Assembly: GCF_016902575.1 (NCBI RefSeq) | Contig: NZ_JACSNZ010000006.1 | Coordinates: 1-64,000 of the forward strand | Direction: 5' to 3' | DNA: 64,000 bases | Source: Pseudoflavonifractor capillosus | GTDB lineage: Bacteria > Bacillota > Clostridia > Oscillospirales > Oscillospiraceae | Shown here: in pieces, positions 61,985 to 64,000 of the stretch | Position numbering within the stretch: the stretch's first letter is position 1 | How the letters are laid out: each line of letters starts with the position of its first letter | Position numbers and translations under genes: made by a program | Notes under the pieces: generated by a model | What the model saw: the letters and a program-made list of their open reading frames with translations, nothing else | What the model was told of the DNA's origin: nothing | Database searches by the model: none

Positions 61985-63724
61985 TTACTTCACCCGGAGT
62001 TTCTTCACCAAAGATTCCTCCGGTGTCACATACACCGTGTTATAGGTGTTGTAGATGACAAAACCGGGCTTGGCCCCCGCAGGCTTCTTAATGGCTTTCA
62101 CAGGGGTCACATCCACCGGCACCTGGGCGGAGTCCTTGGCCTGGGAGAACCAGGCGGCCAGCATGGCAGCTTCCGTCACCGACTCATCATCTGGCTGGAC
62201 ACCCCCGGTTTTCAAAATCACGTGGGAGCCATGGAGCTTTTGCACATGGAACCACAGATCCCGCTTGTCCGAGTCCTTCAAGGTCAGCCGGTCATTCTGG
62301 CTGTTGTTCTTGCCCACCAGAATGGTGAGGCCAGCAGAGGAGCGAAACTCCATGGGCTTGGCGTGGATGATCTTCACCTTGCCCTTCCCCGTCATCTTCC
62401 GCTTGTGCTGGCGCAAGTAGCCGTTGTCCATCAGCTCCTGGCGGATCTCCTGCAAATCCCGGTCTCCCTCGGAGAGGGTAATCATTTGCAGCACGCTGTC
62501 CAGATACTCCAGCTCGGTGCGGTTTTTCTCCAGCTGAATGGCCAGCATCTCCTCCGCCTTCTGGGCCTTTTTGTAGTCCTTATAGTACTTGGCGGCGTTT
62601 TGCTGAGGGGTGAGCAGAGGGTCAAGAGGAATTTCCACCTCTCTGCACGCCGGGTCATAGTAGTTCTGGGCCACCAGCACTGACTGGCCCCGCTGCATCT
62701 GATAGAAGTTGGTGGTGATGATGTCACCGTACTCCCGCAGCTGCTCCCGGTTGCCCGCCCGGCGCAGGTCTTCCTCCTGGTTGGCGATCTTCTTGGCAGT
62801 GCGGTTGCGGGCCTGGGTGACAGAGCGGATGAAGTCCGCCCCCCGCTGCTTTACCCGCTCCTGGGCCTCCCGGGCCGCATAGTAGTCGTCCAGCAGCTGG
62901 GAGAAGGTCTCACATCGGGTCAGTTCCACGCTGGGGCCGTATTGCAGGATAGGCAAGAAGGAGAAATCCATCTCCTTGCCCTCTTTTTTCAGCACCACAG
63001 GCTCATACTTGCCCTCCAGGATGGTGGAGCGCAGACGCAGCATTTCCCGGGCCAGTCCCTGGGCCGTGCCGTCGCTGCGGAAGGCCAGTTCCCGGGCCAC
63101 CAGAGGGGAGATCCCGCTGAAGGTGTCCAGCAGCCACTTATCCTGTCCCTCTTCCTGGGGCGCCTGGGCTACCACCAGCTGCTCCAGTTCTTCCTCTGCC
63201 ATGGCAGTGAAGTCCAGCTTGCCCGTGGGGATGGGGTACTGGTAAAAGAGCCCGGGCATCACCGGACGCTGGGCGGAGATATCGGCGTCCACCCGGCGCA
63301 TACTGTCGGTGATGCGCCCTGCCCCGTCCAACATAATGAGGTTGGACTTACGTCCAATACACTCCAGCACCAGGGCCCGCTCCACCCGGTCCCCCAGCTC
63401 GCTAAGGGTCTCAAAGCGGAACTCCAGCAGCCGCTCCATGGGGGGCTGTTTGATTTCCAGAATGCGCCCGCCTAAAAAGTACTTGCGCAGAAGCATACAG
63501 AACATGGGGGGCGTCTCCGGGTTCTCCCGGGTGACGGTGGTGAGCTGGGCCCTGGGGTGGGCGGGGTTTGCCGAGAGCAGCAGCTTCACATTCCCCTGCC
63601 CCGTGCGCATATGCAGCACCACCTCATCCCGGGTGGGCTGATAGATTTTGTCCACCTTGCCGCCGGTGATGCGATCCCGCAGTTCCCCAGCCAGGGCGGT
63701 CATGACGATTGCATCTAAGGGCAT
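61985..63724 (-). CDS. rqcH: Ribosome quality control protein RqcH (NFACT family)
   Basis: A 579-residue NFACT protein, the bacterial Rqc2 homologue that binds stalled 50S-peptidyl-tRNA and recruits tRNA-Ala to add Ala tails; older name FbpA. NFACT-N (about 1-190), two HhH/coiled-coil regions (about 200-430) and the NFACT-R domain with KGKVKIIHAKPMEFRSS and DLWFHVQKLHGSHVIL are visible. Its ATG is 3 bp after mrnC. RqcP (S4 protein) is not in the window. Confidence 0.93.
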   Translation of the reverse strand: MPLDAIVMTALAGELRDRITGGKVDKIYQPTRDEVVLHMRTGQGNVKLLLSANPAHPRAQLTTVTRENPETPPMFCMLLRKYFLGGRILEIKQPPMERLLEFRFETLSELGDRVERALVLECIGRKSNLIMLDGAGRITDSMRRVDADISAQRPVMPGLFYQYPIPTGKLDFTAMAEEELEQLVVAQAPQEEGQDKWLLDTFSGISPLVARELAFRSDGTAQGLAREMLRLRSTILEGKYEPVVLKKEGKEMDFSFLPILQYGPSVELTRCETFSQLLDDYYAAREAQERVKQRGADFIRSVTQARNRTAKKIANQEEDLRRAGNREQLREYGDIITTNFYQMQRGQSVLVAQNYYDPACREVEIPLDPLLTPQQNAAKYYKDYKKAQKAEEMLAIQLEKNRTELEYLDSVLQMITLSEGDRDLQEIRQELMDNGYLRQHKRKMTGKGKVKIIHAKPMEFRSSAGLTILVGKNNSQNDRLTLKDSDKRDLWFHVQKLHGSHVILKTGGVQPDDESVTEAAMLAAWFSQAKDSAQVPVDVTPVKAIKKPAGAKPGFVIYNTYNTVYVTPEESLVKKLRVK

Positions 63725-63727
63725 GGC

Positions 63728-64000
63728 TCATTCCTCCGTCATCATCAGCTCAAACAGCTCATTGAGCCGCTCCAGCCGTCCCTGTAAATACAGCCAGCCA
63801 AACAGGGCCTCCAGCCCGGTGGCGGCGTGGTATTCCCCCACGCTGGCTCCCTTGGGGATGGCGGCGGTGTGGCTGTTGCGTGCTCTTCGGTACACATCCT
63901 GTTCCTCGTCGGTGAGGATGGGCAAAATCTTCTTCACCCGCTTGGCCTGAGCGGGAGCGGAGACATAGCTCACCGCCGCCTTGTGCAGTCCCTTGTTGGT
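63728..64000 (-). CDS. mrnC: Mini-ribonuclease 3, C-terminal part (cut by window edge)
   Basis: The last 90 codons of MrnC (Mini-III), an RNase III-like enzyme without a dsRBD that matures 23S rRNA in B. subtilis. The segment has SYVSAPAQAK, LTDEEQDVYRRARNSHTA and HAATGLEALFGWLYLQG, as in the family's C-terminal part. The frame runs open to the window edge at 64000, so the start is not in view. It is followed by rqcH and a membrane protein. Confidence 0.88.
   Translation of the reverse strand, partial: TNKGLHKAAVSYVSAPAQAKRVKKILPILTDEEQDVYRRARNSHTAAIPKGASVGEYHAATGLEALFGWLYLQGRLERLNELFELMMTEE

Overview
The window looks like a chromosomal segment from a GC-rich gut Clostridium relative, most likely Oscillospiraceae (Flavonifractor / Pseudoflavonifractor / Lawsonibacter-like). 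This is inferred from gene content (HPr kinase, CsoR, PadR, T-box and THF riboswitch control, L7Ae-like protein before rpsL, RqcH, Mini-III), strong Shine-Dalgarno sites, and frequent GTG/TTG starts. No phage, transposon, CRISPR array or plasmid gene is visible. Most of the window is housekeeping DNA; the interest lies in its leaders and spacers.

Layout. 1-10 kb (minus strand): a long cell-wall/translation operon, ddl-murF-ABC-F-prfA-(HAD phosphatase fused to a YrdC domain)-coaE-M18 aminopeptidase, then a structured repeat and a ClpP-like protease. 10-16.3 kb: tRNA-Gln, a SleB-like wall hydrolase, tRNA-Ser, an alanine/glycine symporter, folT-folC under a tetrahydrofolate riboswitch, and hprK. 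16.4-25.3 kb: rpmB, a four-gene ABC export unit of unknown substrate, der-plsY-gpsA, yceD-rpmF and an RluA-type synthase. 25.3-33.8 kb (plus strand): potABCD behind a structured leader, a FlK-like thioesterase, csoR-copA (copZ fused in frame) and a TVP38 protein. 33.8-38.6 kb: lysA, uraA with a leader-peptide attenuator, and a PadR-DUF1700-DUF4097 envelope module. 38.6-43.3 kb: cysE-cysS-recD2 under a Cys T-box. 43.3-52.7 kb: an unknown protein, degV, ftsE-ftsX-M23 and S41 peptidases, a CdaR-like regulator, rsuA-type synthase, DUF4830 protein and mscS. 52.7-57.8 kb: a second copy of the structured repeat and the str operon (L7Ae-rpsL-rpsG-fusA-tuf), not joined to rpoBC. 57.9-64 kb: gltX, an AT-richer transglutaminase-like orphan, a membrane protein, rqcH and the 3' part of mrnC.

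Most novel signal: two diverged copies (about 915-1062 and 52753-52900) of a roughly 148-nt element whose hairpins are kept by compensatory base changes, with G-U wobbles only when read on the plus strand, opposite to all neighbouring genes. This suggests an undescribed structured RNA or RNA-bearing repeat. Next are a copA-copZ fusion that keeps an internal ribosome binding site and start for free CopZ, and a pyrBI-like leader-peptide attenuator before uraA. All calls come from reading the sequence; no database search or folding program was run.
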